Source: Flavobacterium omnivorum
Lineage (GTDB): Bacteria > Bacteroidota > Bacteroidia > Flavobacteriales > Flavobacteriaceae
Direction of reading: 5' to 3'
Assembly (NCBI RefSeq): GCF_900099915.1
Contig: NZ_FNDB01000003.1
Coordinates: forward strand, 168,226-232,225
DNA length: 64,000 bases
In this document: in pieces, positions 1 through 9,922 of the stretch
Layout of the letters: every line of letters starts with the position of its first letter
Position numbering within the stretch: position 1 is the stretch's first letter
Translations under genes and position numbers: made by a program
The notes under the pieces: generated by a model
What the model saw: only the letters and a program-made list of their open reading frames with translations
What the model was told of the DNA's origin: nothing
Database searches by the model: none

Positions 1-54
1 AAGCTCTCAACCATTAAGTGAATTAAGGCTATTAAGAGCAAACGTAAACATATG

Positions 55-198
55 AATAAACTTAAAAAGCTTAACTCTCTTAATGGTTGAAAAATTAATT
101 AGATTTCAAGATAATTACGTACATTAAGACTATTGAAAATTAGCTAAAACTCAGTAATAAACTTAAAAATCTTAACTCTCTTAATGGTTAAAAAATGA
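55..198 (+). repeat. Two copies of a ~42-bp repeat upstream of the first gene
   Basis: A unit of about 42 bp lies at 55-95 and again, with three differences, at 156-198; the second copy runs into the start codon at 195. The sequence ctcaaccattaag near position 5 is the inverse complement of the cttaatggttga part of the first copy, so 1-95 can also fold as a long imperfect hairpin. No promoter is obvious. The function is unknown; it may be a duplicated leader or a small dispersed palindrome. Confidence 0.6.
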
Positions 199-1403
199 AT
201 CAGAATTTCGATATAATGATAGTAGGCGGCGGCGCTGCCGGATTTTTTACAGCGATTAATATTGTAGAGAAAAATCCAAAACTGAAAGTTGCAATTTTAG
301 AACGAGGTGCAGAAGTACTACAAAAAGTTCGCATTTCCGGCGGTGGAAGATGCAACGTGACGCACGCTATTTTTGAACCGAATGAATTGGTAAAATTTTA
401 TCCGCGTGGCGAAAAAGAATTACGCGGTCCTTTTCATCAGTTTTGCTCTGGCGACACGATTGAATGGTTTGAGAATCATGGCGTACAACTCAAAATTGAA
501 GCGGACGGACGCATGTTTCCTGTTTCGAATTCCTCACAAACGATTATTGATTGTTTCCTGAATGCTACCCAAAAACTGGGAATTGCAGTACTTACGGGAC
601 AAAGTGTACAATCTATTTTCAAGAAAGAAAATGAATGGAAAATCGAAACCCAAACTGAAAATTATCTTGCCGAAAAGCTGATTCTAGCTACCGGAAGCAA
701 TCCTAAAATCTGGGAAATGCTGCAGTCTTTTGGGCATGCTGTAATTACTCCAGTCCCTTCCCTATTTACGTTTAATATAAAAGATTCTAGAATAAAAGAA
801 TTACCTGGTGTTGCAGCTTTAGCAACCGTAAAAGTAAAAGATACCAAACTTACTTCCACGGGACCTTTATTGATCACGCATTGGGGAATGAGTGGTCCCG
901 CAATTTTGAAACTCTCCGCTTGGGGAGCCCGAATCCTGCATGACAAAAATTATCAGTTTACCATTTTCGTAAATTGGTTGAATGACGCAGACAAAGAAGA
1001 TGTGGAGAAAAAACTAAAAGCATTAAAGCAAGAACACGCTAAAAAAGCAGTTTCCAAAAAATCCCCTTTCGAATTAACCAATAGATTATGGGAAAATCTG
1101 GTGCTCGCTTCAGAAATTGAAGCCGAAACGAAATGGGCTGATTTATCAAAATTACAGCTACAAAACTTAACAAATCAACTCACAAATGGCACTTTTCAAG
1201 TCAACGGAAAAAGTACGTTTAAAGAAGAATTTGTAACTGCAGGCGGAATCGATTTAAAGGAAATCAACTTCAAAACTATGGAAAGCAAATTGCATGAAAA
1301 CCTCTATTTTGCTGGGGAAATTGTTAATATTGACGCCATTACCGGGGGATTCAATTTTCAAAATGCATGGACAAGCGGGTTTATTGTGGCAACTTCAATT
1401 TAA
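195..1403 (+). CDS. BaiN/HI0933-family FAD-dependent oxidoreductase
   Basis: A 402-residue flavoprotein. A dinucleotide-binding motif GGGAAG lies at residues 11-16, followed by the family hallmark SGGGRCNVTHA at about 48-58. The C-terminal FAD-binding return (AGEIVNIDAITGGFNFQNAW) lies near residue 372. Length and domain order fit the NAD(P)/FAD-dependent oxidoreductases often annotated as aminoacetone oxidase or BaiN. The physiological substrate of Flavobacterium members is not established, so no reaction is assigned. It stands alone, with a repeat pair directly upstream of its ATG and a signal-peptide protein 83 bp downstream. It is predicted cytoplasmic. Confidence 0.9.
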   Translation: MNQNFDIMIVGGGAAGFFTAINIVEKNPKLKVAILERGAEVLQKVRISGGGRCNVTHAIFEPNELVKFYPRGEKELRGPFHQFCSGDTIEWFENHGVQLKIEADGRMFPVSNSSQTIIDCFLNATQKLGIAVLTGQSVQSIFKKENEWKIETQTENYLAEKLILATGSNPKIWEMLQSFGHAVITPVPSLFTFNIKDSRIKELPGVAALATVKVKDTKLTSTGPLLITHWGMSGPAILKLSAWGARILHDKNYQFTIFVNWLNDADKEDVEKKLKALKQEHAKKAVSKKSPFELTNRLWENLVLASEIEAETKWADLSKLQLQNLTNQLTNGTFQVNGKSTFKEEFVTAGGIDLKEINFKTMESKLHENLYFAGEIVNIDAITGGFNFQNAWTSGFIVATSI

Positions 1404-1486
1404 ATTTAATTAACAAGAGTTTAAAACTTCAGTAAGTTTTATTTAAGAAGATTCTGATAACTTTACCATCGTATTATCAGATCTTT

Positions 1487-2227
1487 ATGAAAACAAAATT
1501 ACTCGTTTCTATTTGTACATTTATACTTTATCAAAGTGGTTTTGCACAAGCAAGCGAACGCATTCAAGGACAAGTGCACTTTGATAAAACCGCCGCAACC
1601 AAAGTTGAGGTAATCAATGCTACCACCAAAACCGTTACTTTGACCGATTCTGAAGGAAATTTTACAATTAATATCGAAATCAATGATGTTTTGGTATTTG
1701 TTGCTAAAAATCATGAAATAAAAGAAATAAAAATTTCAGTCGCAGTCTTAAATCAAGATACTCTTAAAGTCACATTATCTTCTAAAATTGAAGAACTAAA
1801 AGAAGTAGTCGTGCAAAACATGCCGTCCATAAAGCTTAGTAAAGATGTGAAATGGGAACAAGCAAAATTGGATCAATACGCATTGGAGAAAAATGCAAAA
1901 AAATTGAAAAATCTAGGTGTCTACGATGGCACTATTGAAAACGGCATGGATTTAATGAGAATTGGCGGAATGATTTTTAAATTATTTAAAAAGGAGAAAG
2001 AGGTAGCTGCTGATAAAGGCCCACTTTTAGCTTTTACTGACGCTGCAAAAACGAGATGTAAAGCTGATTTTTTTACCGAAACCTTACAGCTAAAGCCCGG
2101 ACAAATTGATAATTTTTTGGCTTTTTGTGCCAAAGACCCAAAAGCCGATAGTATAGCGAGCGAAAGAAATGAACTGACGTTAATGGAATTTATGAGTACA
2201 AAAATTTTACACTACAAACCCAATTAA
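1487..2227 (+). CDS. Exported protein with CarboxypepD-type regulatory domain
   Basis: 246 residues with an N-terminal signal peptide (KLLVSICTFILYQSGFAQA). It continues with a short beta-sandwich of the carboxypeptidase-regulatory type (RIQGQVHFDKTAATKVEVIN... TLTDSEGNFTI), as seen at the N-terminus of Bacteroidota TonB-dependent receptors. The following segment ELKEVVVQNMPSIKLSKDVKW resembles the linker to a plug domain. No barrel follows, and the C-terminal 130 residues are helical and charged. It is probably periplasmic or surface-associated. The function is unknown. It is monocistronic, with a short gap before the convergent tspO gene. Confidence 0.7.
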   Translation: MKTKLLVSICTFILYQSGFAQASERIQGQVHFDKTAATKVEVINATTKTVTLTDSEGNFTINIEINDVLVFVAKNHEIKEIKISVAVLNQDTLKVTLSSKIEELKEVVVQNMPSIKLSKDVKWEQAKLDQYALEKNAKKLKNLGVYDGTIENGMDLMRIGGMIFKLFKKEKEVAADKGPLLAFTDAAKTRCKADFFTETLQLKPGQIDNFLAFCAKDPKADSIASERNELTLMEFMSTKILHYKPN

Positions 2228-2280
2228 CCGTTGCATCCAATTAATATGAAAAACTTTTGCCTGAAACTAAAACCTACCAA

Positions 2281-2757
2281 CTACCTATTCAACCACCAAA
2301 TACTTCCATTTAAAACTGCGGCAAAACTGACCCACGCCAAATATGGAATGAATAAATAGCCTGCAATTTTATTGATTTTGGAAAACTGAATATATGTTTC
2401 AAAAATCATCAACCACAACACAATAATTTCTAATCCGGCTAACATCGGGTTGTGTAATCCAAAGAATAAATACGACCACAACGCATTTAGTGCTAATTGT
2501 ATAGCAAATAAAATCAACGCTTTTTTCACTGCTTCTTTCTCAACTTCTATTTGGTTCCAAACTAAACCTGCTGCAACACCCATCATCATATACAACATGC
2601 TCCAAACGGGTGCAAAAATCCAATTGGGTGGATTAAAACTTGGTTTAATCAGCGTAGGATACCAAGTAGTAATCGCAGAGCGAGTTACGTTTCCTGAGAA
2701 ATAACCAATAACAAGACACGTAACAACAACTGCTAATATTCGGGTGATTTTATTCAT
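2281..2757 (-). CDS. tspO: TspO/MBR family integral membrane protein
   Basis: 158 residues from the chosen ATG at 2757. A longer in-frame start at 2781 would add eight residues with no family support. Five hydrophobic segments and the tryptophan/proline-rich first loop (WYPTLIKPSFNPPNWIFAPV) followed by WSMLYMMMG are diagnostic of the TspO/peripheral benzodiazepine receptor family, which binds porphyrins and affects stress responses. It is located in the inner membrane. The partner and role in this organism are not shown by context. It is convergent with the upstream exported protein. Confidence 0.93.
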   Translation of the reverse strand: MNKITRILAVVVTCLVIGYFSGNVTRSAITTWYPTLIKPSFNPPNWIFAPVWSMLYMMMGVAAGLVWNQIEVEKEAVKKALILFAIQLALNALWSYLFFGLHNPMLAGLEIIVLWLMIFETYIQFSKINKIAGYLFIPYLAWVSFAAVLNGSIWWLNR

Positions 2758-3015
2758 TTTTATATTTCTAATAGGAGCCAAATTTAATCAAATCTTCACT
2801 ATGATTCAATAAAATGAAAAAAGCTTTCAATAGACCGGCAATATAAGCAAAATTGACACTGATTTTAGGAATTTATTCTAACTAAAAAAGTTTAAAAAAA
2901 AACGGTATCGATATACTCCATAAAAAATTTGACAACGAATTAAATTGAGAGTAAAAATTATGAAGAACAAAAAATAGAAAGAAGTCTCTTTTAGCTCAAA
3001 AAAACCTTGTAAACT

Positions 3016-3729
3016 TTACAGTTTTTTTTGTTGAATGATTTCAAATAATTCTTTTTTGTAGGTATCGCCAATAGGTATGCTTTTTCCGTTAATAAAAACA
3101 CTTAATGAATCCGTTTTCGTGATATGACGTAACGAAACAATAAATGATTTATGCGTTTTGACAAAATCACTAGTTGGTAAAAAATCCTCAATACTTTTTA
3201 AGGTATTGTTAGTTATTACTTGTCTGTCCTTTAAATGGATGGCTACATAATTTTTTAGCCCTTCGATATAGCAAATCTCATTGACGTTCACTTTGTCAAA
3301 ATTATTTTTTCCGTCGGTTTTGACAAAAATAAAATCATCCACCTCTTTTGGAACCTCTTTTACCTCAGCTTTAAAACTATTTTTCACTTTTAAAACAGCC
3401 TCGTAAAAACGTTCAAATTCAAATGGTTTTAATAAATAATCAACGGCATCCACTTCGTAGCTTTGTATGGCAAACTGCGGATAAGCAGTTGTAAAGATAA
3501 TTTTTGTTTTCCCTTTCACGAGTTTAGACAATTGCAAGCCTGTTAAATCTGGCATTTGAATATCCATGAAAACGAGGTCGATACCTCCTTCTTCTATTAG
3601 CGAAAGCGCAGTAAGTGCATTTGTGGTAGAAGATATCAATTCCAGAAAAGGAACCCTAATCAAATATTTTTCTATCAATCGGATAGCAGGCGGTTCATCA
3701 TCAACAATAAGGCATTTTATTACTTTCAT
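3016..3729 (-). CDS. LytTR-family response regulator
   Basis: 237 residues. A receiver domain occupies residues 1-120, with acidic pocket D10/D11, phospho-acceptor D56 in FMDIQMP and the conserved lysine in LLKPFEF near 102. A LytTR DNA-binding domain lies at about 135-235 (FVKTDGKNNFDKVNVNEICYIEG; FVKTHKSFIVSLRHI). Three bases separate it from the histidine kinase gene upstream, so the two form an operon and a cognate pair. The target genes are unknown. The divergently transcribed TonB-dependent receptor (now broken) on the other side of the kinase is a reasonable candidate, by position only. Confidence 0.93.
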   Translation of the reverse strand: MKVIKCLIVDDEPPAIRLIEKYLIRVPFLELISSTTNALTALSLIEEGGIDLVFMDIQMPDLTGLQLSKLVKGKTKIIFTTAYPQFAIQSYEVDAVDYLLKPFEFERFYEAVLKVKNSFKAEVKEVPKEVDDFIFVKTDGKNNFDKVNVNEICYIEGLKNYVAIHLKDRQVITNNTLKSIEDFLPTSDFVKTHKSFIVSLRHITKTDSLSVFINGKSIPIGDTYKKELFEIIQQKKL

Positions 3730-3732
3730 AAT

Positions 3733-4779
3733 TTATATTTTAAAGGGCAATTGAAGCAAGGTTGTAAATACATCATTAGAATTAGTGTAAAGTAAAACAA
3801 AATCCTCTTTATAAATCGCACTCAATCTACGTTCTAAATTGTCTTTTCCAATGCCAGTATTCGTATACTTTTCTGAAGATGATATCCTATTTGATGTTTC
3901 AATAATCACTTCACGCTCTGTAATTTGTATTTTAATTTTAGCTGGAAAGGCCGCACTATTAATCATGCCATGTTTGAAAATATTTTCGACAAAATGTATA
4001 AAAACAAGCGACGGCACTCTTTGTTCGCCAACAATTCCCTCAACGGTGTATTCTAAAAATAAAGTATCTTCAAATCTTTTTCGGTGCAAATAAATATAAT
4101 CTTCTATGAATTTTATCTCTTTGCTGAGGGGCATAAATTCATTTCCAGCTTCATACGTTACATACCGAAGGAGTTGAGATAACCGATAAATATCTTTGGC
4201 CACCTTAGGTTGCACATCAATTAGGTCAGTGTAAAAAGTATTTAAGGTATTGAACAAAAAGTGAGGTTCAATTTGTGATTTAAGCAAATTCAATTCTGCT
4301 TTGTTGTAGTCGAGTTCTAGCTTGTGCAGTCGACTTTGGTTGGCCGCAAATTCAAAAAAGTAATACACTACGGCACTATACAAAATTGATTTTATAGCAA
4401 AAATCGAGTTATCAAAAGTGTAAAACCAAAACTTTCTTGATTCCTCGAAATAATTGTGTTTCCCAGTAAAATGATACAAAATTACTTCCTCAAGCAAGTA
4501 TCGAACACGTCCAAAAATAATGATCAGGTATAGTACACCAATAGCAAATCTCCAATAGTGTTTCTTTCCTAAAGTGTATGGACATATAATATAATAATTA
4601 ACAGCATACGTTGTAAATGTTGCCGTGTACATAATGATTTGATTGTAATTTAAGGGGAGTTGAAAATTCCTAAAGAATCCTTTCCCACCCCCATACACAT
4701 AATCCGAAAAAAGGTCCATCAATACAATAATGAGCACGAGCCCAATATGAAAGTACCATTGTTTTTTATTTACATCCAT
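3733..4779 (-). CDS. LytS/YehU-type membrane sensor histidine kinase
   Basis: 348 residues. The first ~165 contain about four transmembrane segments (HIGLVLIIVLMDLFSDYVY, IIMYTATFTTYAVNYYII, FAIGVLYLIIIFG, SILYSAVVYYFFEFAA). A coiled stretch leads to the His-kinase box LKSQIEPHFLFNTLNTFY and then a GHKL-type ATPase (VFIHFVENIFKHG; NTGIGKDNLERRL). This is the architecture of kinases that partner LytTR regulators. The regulator gene follows after three bases. The sensed signal is unknown. Confidence 0.92.
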   Translation of the reverse strand: MDVNKKQWYFHIGLVLIIVLMDLFSDYVYGGGKGFFRNFQLPLNYNQIIMYTATFTTYAVNYYIICPYTLGKKHYWRFAIGVLYLIIIFGRVRYLLEEVILYHFTGKHNYFEESRKFWFYTFDNSIFAIKSILYSAVVYYFFEFAANQSRLHKLELDYNKAELNLLKSQIEPHFLFNTLNTFYTDLIDVQPKVAKDIYRLSQLLRYVTYEAGNEFMPLSKEIKFIEDYIYLHRKRFEDTLFLEYTVEGIVGEQRVPSLVFIHFVENIFKHGMINSAAFPAKIKIQITEREVIIETSNRISSSEKYTNTGIGKDNLERRLSAIYKEDFVLLYTNSNDVFTTLLQLPFKI

Positions 4780-4933
4780 GAATCGAATTTACGCATTCTT
4801 GTTTTACTTATTATTATTTTTTGGATGAACGCCTGATTTCTCTGTACGAACAGGTTTTTTTTGACCAAAACAATAAAAAAATTCTTATTTCAGGTTTCAT
4901 GTAATAGAAAACCGCGATGGTGTAAATCGACTT

Positions 4934-4961
4934 TTTGCCTTTGTAATCTCATATACATTTG
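4934..4961 (+). promoter_or_regulatory. Predicted Bacteroidota promoter of the TonB-dependent receptor
   Basis: A TTTG at 4934-4937 and TACATTTG at 4954-4961 (matching TAnnTTTG) are separated by 16 bp, slightly short of the usual spacing. The box ends 21 bp before the ATG at 4983. Confidence 0.45.
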
Positions 4962-4982
4962 CTGATAACAAAACCAAACAAC

Positions 4983-7382
4983 ATGAAAACTACAATCGCC
5001 TTTTTATTATTTTTTAACATTAGTACACTGTTTGCGCAAAGCGCAAAAATTACTGGAATAGTTACCACAAAAAAAAGCACCCAGAAAGTAGCCTTTGCAA
5101 CTGTTTCCCTTTTTGATGTAAGTAACAATTCTTTTATTTCATACACCACAACTGATGAAAACGGAAAGTATGAAATGCCTCTAACCAATACAGCATTCTA
5201 CATCAAAATCGAGTTGTTAGGTTTTAAAACGGTACAGTCAAAAACCGTCCCATCGACTACTAAAAATGTAACGCAAAATTTTGATTTAGAGGAAGATTCA
5301 GTAGCGCTAAACGAAGTAGTAGTGCTGCAAAAAAAGAGCGTTATAAAACTCAGCAGAGACAAGATGATTGTAGATATTGACAAGGCAGGTTTTGGCAATG
5401 GCAATGACGGACTGGAAACGTTGAGTAAATTGCCTGGTGTACAATTAGACAAAGATGAGAATGTAGTTTTTAGAGGCAACGCCAACCTTCAAATTATGAT
5501 TGATGGCAAACCATCTCTTTTATCAGGTGAGGAGTTAAAACAATATCTTAAATCAGTTGATGGCGCCAACATTAAATCGGTTGAAATAATAGCAAATCCT
5601 TCAGCAAAATATGATGCCTCGGGAAGTGCAGGAATTTTTAATATCGTTCTAAAAAAATCAGCCGCTACTGGTTTGACTGGAAATCTAAGAACCTCAGTAG
5701 GGTATGCTGAGTTTATCAGAAATAATAACGGATTAAACCTATACAATAATACCGAAAAATGGAATCTAAAATTTGGCATGAATTACGGCTATGTAGAAAG
5801 TGTAAATCGCAGAACGATAGACCAAACTGTAGTAACGCCAACAATTACCACTACTTTGCAACAAAAAAATGATTGGCTACCGGTTTCAAACAATTATTCA
5901 GGAAATTTTGGAGCAGGATATAAAATAAATAAAAATGCGAGCTTGGGTGCGTCCGCTAATTATTCCTTGTACAAAAGTGATGAATTTACAAAAGGACGAA
6001 CCAACGAATTTGATGACACGGTGTACAAAAGATACACCATCTTAAACACTCAAAACGACTTGGTGAACAATACACTAACGGGAACTGTATTTTACAATTT
6101 TGCATCTGATAGTTTAGATACCAAGATAGATGCTCAAATAAATTATGCTAATTATAAAAATGATAACGACCGCATAACGACCAACTCCTACTTCACATCG
6201 GATACGAATGAAATGTACCGCAACACCGAAGATGTTAAATATCAAAACCCTACAAATTTCAATATTATCAGTGCGCGAGTAGACTTCGAAAAAAAGATCA
6301 ATGACAAATTCAACTTTGAAACCGGTAGCAAACTGAGTTACGTAAACAATGACTACACCATTATTTTAAAAGATAGAAATGATCAAGGAGAATACATTAC
6401 CAACACGAATAGAAGCAATCAATTAATTTACAAAGAATCCATTCTATCGGGCTATGGCATTACTAATTTCACCAAAGGGAATTTTGACATTTAAGCCGGA
6501 CTAAGAGCAGAATATATCAATTACAATGCAACCTCATTAACCTCAAATAACACCAACAAAGACAATTATTTATCGCTTTTCCCTTCCTTCAGTATTAACG
6601 GAAATTTCAAAAACGATCAATTCAAATTTTCATACAGCCGCCGTATTCAAAGACCACGTTACTTGTACTTAAATCCTTATTTTGAATATATTGACACCTA
6701 TAATGTATCTGTAGGGAATCCAAATTTAACACCTCAATTTACAGATGCATTTGAAGTGGTGTGGATTAAAAAACAAAAAACGTCACTTTCTCTTTTTGCT
6801 AATTTCTCGAAAGATGAAATGTACCAAATCATTGATTATGATACTGATACCAAAATAACTACTTTGTCCTATGACAATATCGGAAAGTCAAAAACTATCG
6901 GATTATCACTCAATACCAGCATTACCTTTAAAAAATGGTGGGAAGCACAACTCAGCAGCGAGCTTACATATGGTCAAGCAACTTCTGATTTAGAAAACTA
7001 CAAATTTAACGATAGCGGCGTCTCCTTTTCGGGAGCGTTAAATCAATCATTTACTTTGGCTAAAGATTGGAGTGCGACTTGGAATAGTTTTTACAGCCAA
7101 AATGGCGCTTACGGAAACACGACTTTCAAACCATCCTATGACATGTCATTTACGATGAGAAAAGACTTTTTTGACAAAAAAATTCGCCTAAATTTGAGTG
7201 CTCAAAATGTATTGAGAAAAAGCCAGTGGATACAAAGCACCAAACAAGATAACGTAACTACTAATTGGGTCAATTGTTGGGAAACTCGCAAAATAACGGT
7301 ATCCCTTACGTACAATTTTGGAACAGCAAAAAAGAAAGAAGTAAAAGAGGCCGACCTGAATGAGGAGCAAAACAGATTGTAA
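4983..7382 (+). pseudogene. TonB-dependent outer-membrane receptor interrupted by one nonsense codon
   Basis: The frame encodes about 799 residues: signal peptide (KTTIAFLLFFNISTLFAQ), CarboxypepD regulatory domain (KITGIVTTKKSTQKVAFATV), plug domain (LETLSKLPGVQLDKDENVVF; GTTGIFNIVLKK-like SAGIFNIVLKK) and an outer-membrane beta-barrel of the Bacteroidota type (YSRRIQRPRY, LNPYFEYIDTYNVSVGNPNL). A TAA at 6492-6494 stops it after residue 503. The next codons, in the same frame with no indel, read AGLRAEYINYN and continue the barrel to the natural end at 7382. Family members usually have Q here, so CAA to TAA is the simplest explanation. Either the gene is recently inactivated, the read is wrong, or the stop is suppressed. 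Start ATG 4983 was chosen over 4959 because it begins the signal peptide. Confidence 0.9.
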
Positions 7383-7457
7383 GGGTTAATCATTCCGTTT
7401 TACTCAAAAAAGGGTGACGATTTCAAAAAACTACGAATCAGTGGTGGCAAAAAAAAG

Positions 7458-7465
7458 TATCTTTG
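7458..7465 (+). promoter_or_regulatory. Predicted -7 box upstream of mvaD
   Basis: TATCTTTG matches TAnnTTTG and is followed by GCG, the frequent downstream context in Flavobacterium promoters. It lies 18 bp before the ATG at 7483. No clear -33 TTG is seen at the normal distance. Confidence 0.45.
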
Positions 7466-7482
7466 CGTAAATTTTATCATTC

Positions 7483-8586
7483 ATGATTTCACCAAACGAT
7501 TTTATTCCATCAAAATATACGCATTCGGTTGAAAGTGGTTTTTTTCAGTGGAGCGCACCCAGCAACATTGCCCTTGTAAAATATTGGGGAAAAAAAGACA
7601 ATCAAATTCCAGCTAATCCATCGGTGAGTTTTACCTTGAATAATTGCAAGACGATTACTAAATTGGCTTTCGCCAAAAAAGAGATTTCGACTGCGCTCAA
7701 TGTGGCTGGTAATAATTTCTCTTTTGATTTGCTTTTTGAAGGAAAGCCCAAAGAAGATTTCAAACCTAAAATTCAAAAATTCTTGGAGCGAATAGAAATC
7801 TATTTGCCGTTTTTAAAAGACTATCATTTTACGATTGACACGGAAAACACTTTTCCGCACAGTTCTGGGATTGCTTCATCGGCATCTGGAATGGCAGCTT
7901 TAGCCATGAATTTGATGAGCTTAGAAAAAGCATTAAATCCGGAAATGACCGATGATTATTTCTTTCAAAAAGCGTCTTTATTAGCGCGACTGGGTTCTGG
8001 AAGCGCTTGCAGAAGTGTAAAAGGACAAGTAGTGGTTTGGGGCAATCATGCAAATATCTCTGGAAGTTCTGATTTATTTGGAGTTGAATTTCCAAATGTT
8101 ATTCATGCTAATTTTAAGAATTTTCAAGATACCATTTTACTGGTTGACAAAGGTGAAAAACAAGTTTCAAGTACCGTTGGTCATGACTTGATGCACAACC
8201 ATCCTTTTGCCGAAAGGCGATTTGCACAAGCACATGAAAATTTAGACGCACTGATTACTATTTTTATAAGTGGCGATTTAGACGCTTTCATAAAAATAGT
8301 TGAAAGCGAAGCCTTGACTTTGCACGCCATGATGATGACTTCAATGCCTTATTTTATATTAATGAAGCCAAACACCTTACAGATCATAAATGCGATCTGG
8401 AAATTTAGAAATGAGACTAAAATTCCGGTTTGTTTCACATTAGATGCCGGTGCAAATGTGCATGTTTTATATCCCGAAAATGTTGCCGAAACAGTTTTAC
8501 AATTTATTAAGAACGAATTAGTTGGCTATTGTCAAAATGGGCAGTACATTTGTGACGAAATTGGAAATGGCGCTGTGTTGATTTAA
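7483..8586 (+). CDS. mvaD: Diphosphomevalonate decarboxylase
   Basis: 367 residues of the GHMP-kinase fold. WSAPSNIALVKYWGKKD near residue 24 is the family signature. HSSGIASSASGMAALA (around 125-140) is the ATP-binding loop, followed by LGSGSACRSVKGQVVVWG. The C-terminal FTLDAGANVHVLYPE completes the active site. It converts mevalonate diphosphate to isopentenyl diphosphate in the cytoplasm. A mevalonate kinase and a UbiA prenyltransferase follow on the same strand, so this is part of a mevalonate/isoprenoid operon-like cluster. Confidence 0.95.
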   Translation: MISPNDFIPSKYTHSVESGFFQWSAPSNIALVKYWGKKDNQIPANPSVSFTLNNCKTITKLAFAKKEISTALNVAGNNFSFDLLFEGKPKEDFKPKIQKFLERIEIYLPFLKDYHFTIDTENTFPHSSGIASSASGMAALAMNLMSLEKALNPEMTDDYFFQKASLLARLGSGSACRSVKGQVVVWGNHANISGSSDLFGVEFPNVIHANFKNFQDTILLVDKGEKQVSSTVGHDLMHNHPFAERRFAQAHENLDALITIFISGDLDAFIKIVESEALTLHAMMMTSMPYFILMKPNTLQIINAIWKFRNETKIPVCFTLDAGANVHVLYPENVAETVLQFIKNELVGYCQNGQYICDEIGNGAVLI

Positions 8587-8627
8587 CCTATTTTTTCCCT
8601 ATCTTTATTTTTTAAAGAGCTAAAATT

Positions 8628-8822
8628 ATGGATATTCAATCAGAGAAATTAGAATTGATTAAAATGCTGTTAGAAACTGACGATACGACTATAATCGAGG
8701 CTGTAAAAAATATTTTCAAAGCACAAAAAAAAGATATTTGGAAAGATTTATCTCCTGAACAACAAGAAGAAATTGATCTTAGAATTCAAGAAGCAAATCG
8801 CGGAGACCAAGTTGATTTATAA
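8628..8822 (+). CDS. Small antitoxin-like protein
   Basis: 64 residues, helical and acidic. LELIKMLLETDDTTIIEAVKNIFK and DIWKDLSPEQQEEIDLRIQEANRGDQVDL resemble the short 'addiction module' antitoxin-like proteins common in Bacteroidota, whose C-termini are usually longer. No toxin gene is adjacent; the neighbours are mvaD and mevalonate kinase, 41 and 56 bp away. It is either an orphan antitoxin-like protein or a truncated one. The start ATG at 8628 is the only good choice. Confidence 0.6.
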   Translation: MDIQSEKLELIKMLLETDDTTIIEAVKNIFKAQKKDIWKDLSPEQQEEIDLRIQEANRGDQVDL

Positions 8823-8878
8823 AAATTATAAAATAAATACCTAATTATCAACCCCAAATTGTTAATTTAAAATATCAT

Positions 8879-9817
8879 ATGAAAGGACCTTTGTTTTACT
8901 CAAAAATATTACTCTTTGGAGAATACGGAATTATTCGTGACTCAAAAGGGCTTTCAATTCCCTATAATTTTTACAATGGCGCGCTTAAGAAAGAAGAAAA
9001 TCCTTCTGCCGAGGCAATAAAATCAAATGCAAATTTAAGGCGTTTTGTAACTTATTTGGAAACTTTACAAAAAGAGCAACCTAGCTTGGTTACTTTTGAT
9101 TTGACAACTTTAAACAGTGACATTGAAACAGGAATGTATTTTGACTCCAGCATTCCGCAAGGATATGGCGTAGGAAGCAGTGGTGCACTAGTTGCCGCTA
9201 TTTATGATAAATACGCACACAATAAAATCACAGTGCTAGAAAATTTAACACGTGAAAAATTATTGCAATTAAAAAATATATTCTCCCAAATGGAGAGTTT
9301 TTTCCACGGAAAAAGTTCTGGTTTGGACCCATTGAACAGTTATTTGAGTATTCCAATTCTGATTAATTCGAAAGACAATATTGAAGCAACTGGTATTCCA
9401 ACACAAAGTTTTGACGGAAAAGGTGCCGTATTTTTGTTAGACTCCGGAATTGTAGGTGAAACGGCTCCGATGGTAAACATATTCATGGAAAATCTAAAAG
9501 ACAAAGGTTTTCGTGCGATGTTGAAAAATCAATTTGTAAAATATACGGATGCTTGTGTAGAGAATTTCCTTGGCGGAGATATGAAATCTTTGTTCATGAA
9601 TACCAAGAAATTATCAAAAGTGGTTTTGAATAACTTCAAACCAATGATTCCAGAACAATTCCACGGAATTTGGCAACAAGGAATTGACAGCAATGATTAT
9701 TATTTAAAATTATGTGGCTCCGGTGGTGGCGGTTACATCTTAGGTTTCACTGAAGATTTAGAAAAAGCCAAAGCATCGTTGAAAGATTATAAACTAGAAG
9801 TGGTATATCAATTCTAA
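8879..9817 (+). CDS. Mevalonate kinase (GHMP kinase family)
   Basis: 312 residues. FYSKILLFGEYGIIRDSKG is the N-terminal GHMP motif, SIPQGYGVGSSGALVAAIYD near residue 95 is the ATP-binding glycine/serine loop, and LKLCGSGGGGYILGFTE near 280 is the third GHMP motif. A conserved SSGLDPLNSYLS lies in the middle. It phosphorylates mevalonate. Position between diphosphomevalonate decarboxylase and a prenyltransferase supports this over galactokinase or homoserine kinase. Phosphomevalonate kinase is not in the window. Confidence 0.88.
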   Translation: MKGPLFYSKILLFGEYGIIRDSKGLSIPYNFYNGALKKEENPSAEAIKSNANLRRFVTYLETLQKEQPSLVTFDLTTLNSDIETGMYFDSSIPQGYGVGSSGALVAAIYDKYAHNKITVLENLTREKLLQLKNIFSQMESFFHGKSSGLDPLNSYLSIPILINSKDNIEATGIPTQSFDGKGAVFLLDSGIVGETAPMVNIFMENLKDKGFRAMLKNQFVKYTDACVENFLGGDMKSLFMNTKKLSKVVLNNFKPMIPEQFHGIWQQGIDSNDYYLKLCGSGGGGYILGFTEDLEKAKASLKDYKLEVVYQF

Positions 9818-9922
9818 TTCCTTTTTCTCGAAAAAAGAAGAATACACTCAAATAAACTTTAAAAAATTTACACCTTCCTGCCCTGCCTGCACTAGCCAGG
9901 TTCGTGGCTAACCAAAACAGTA

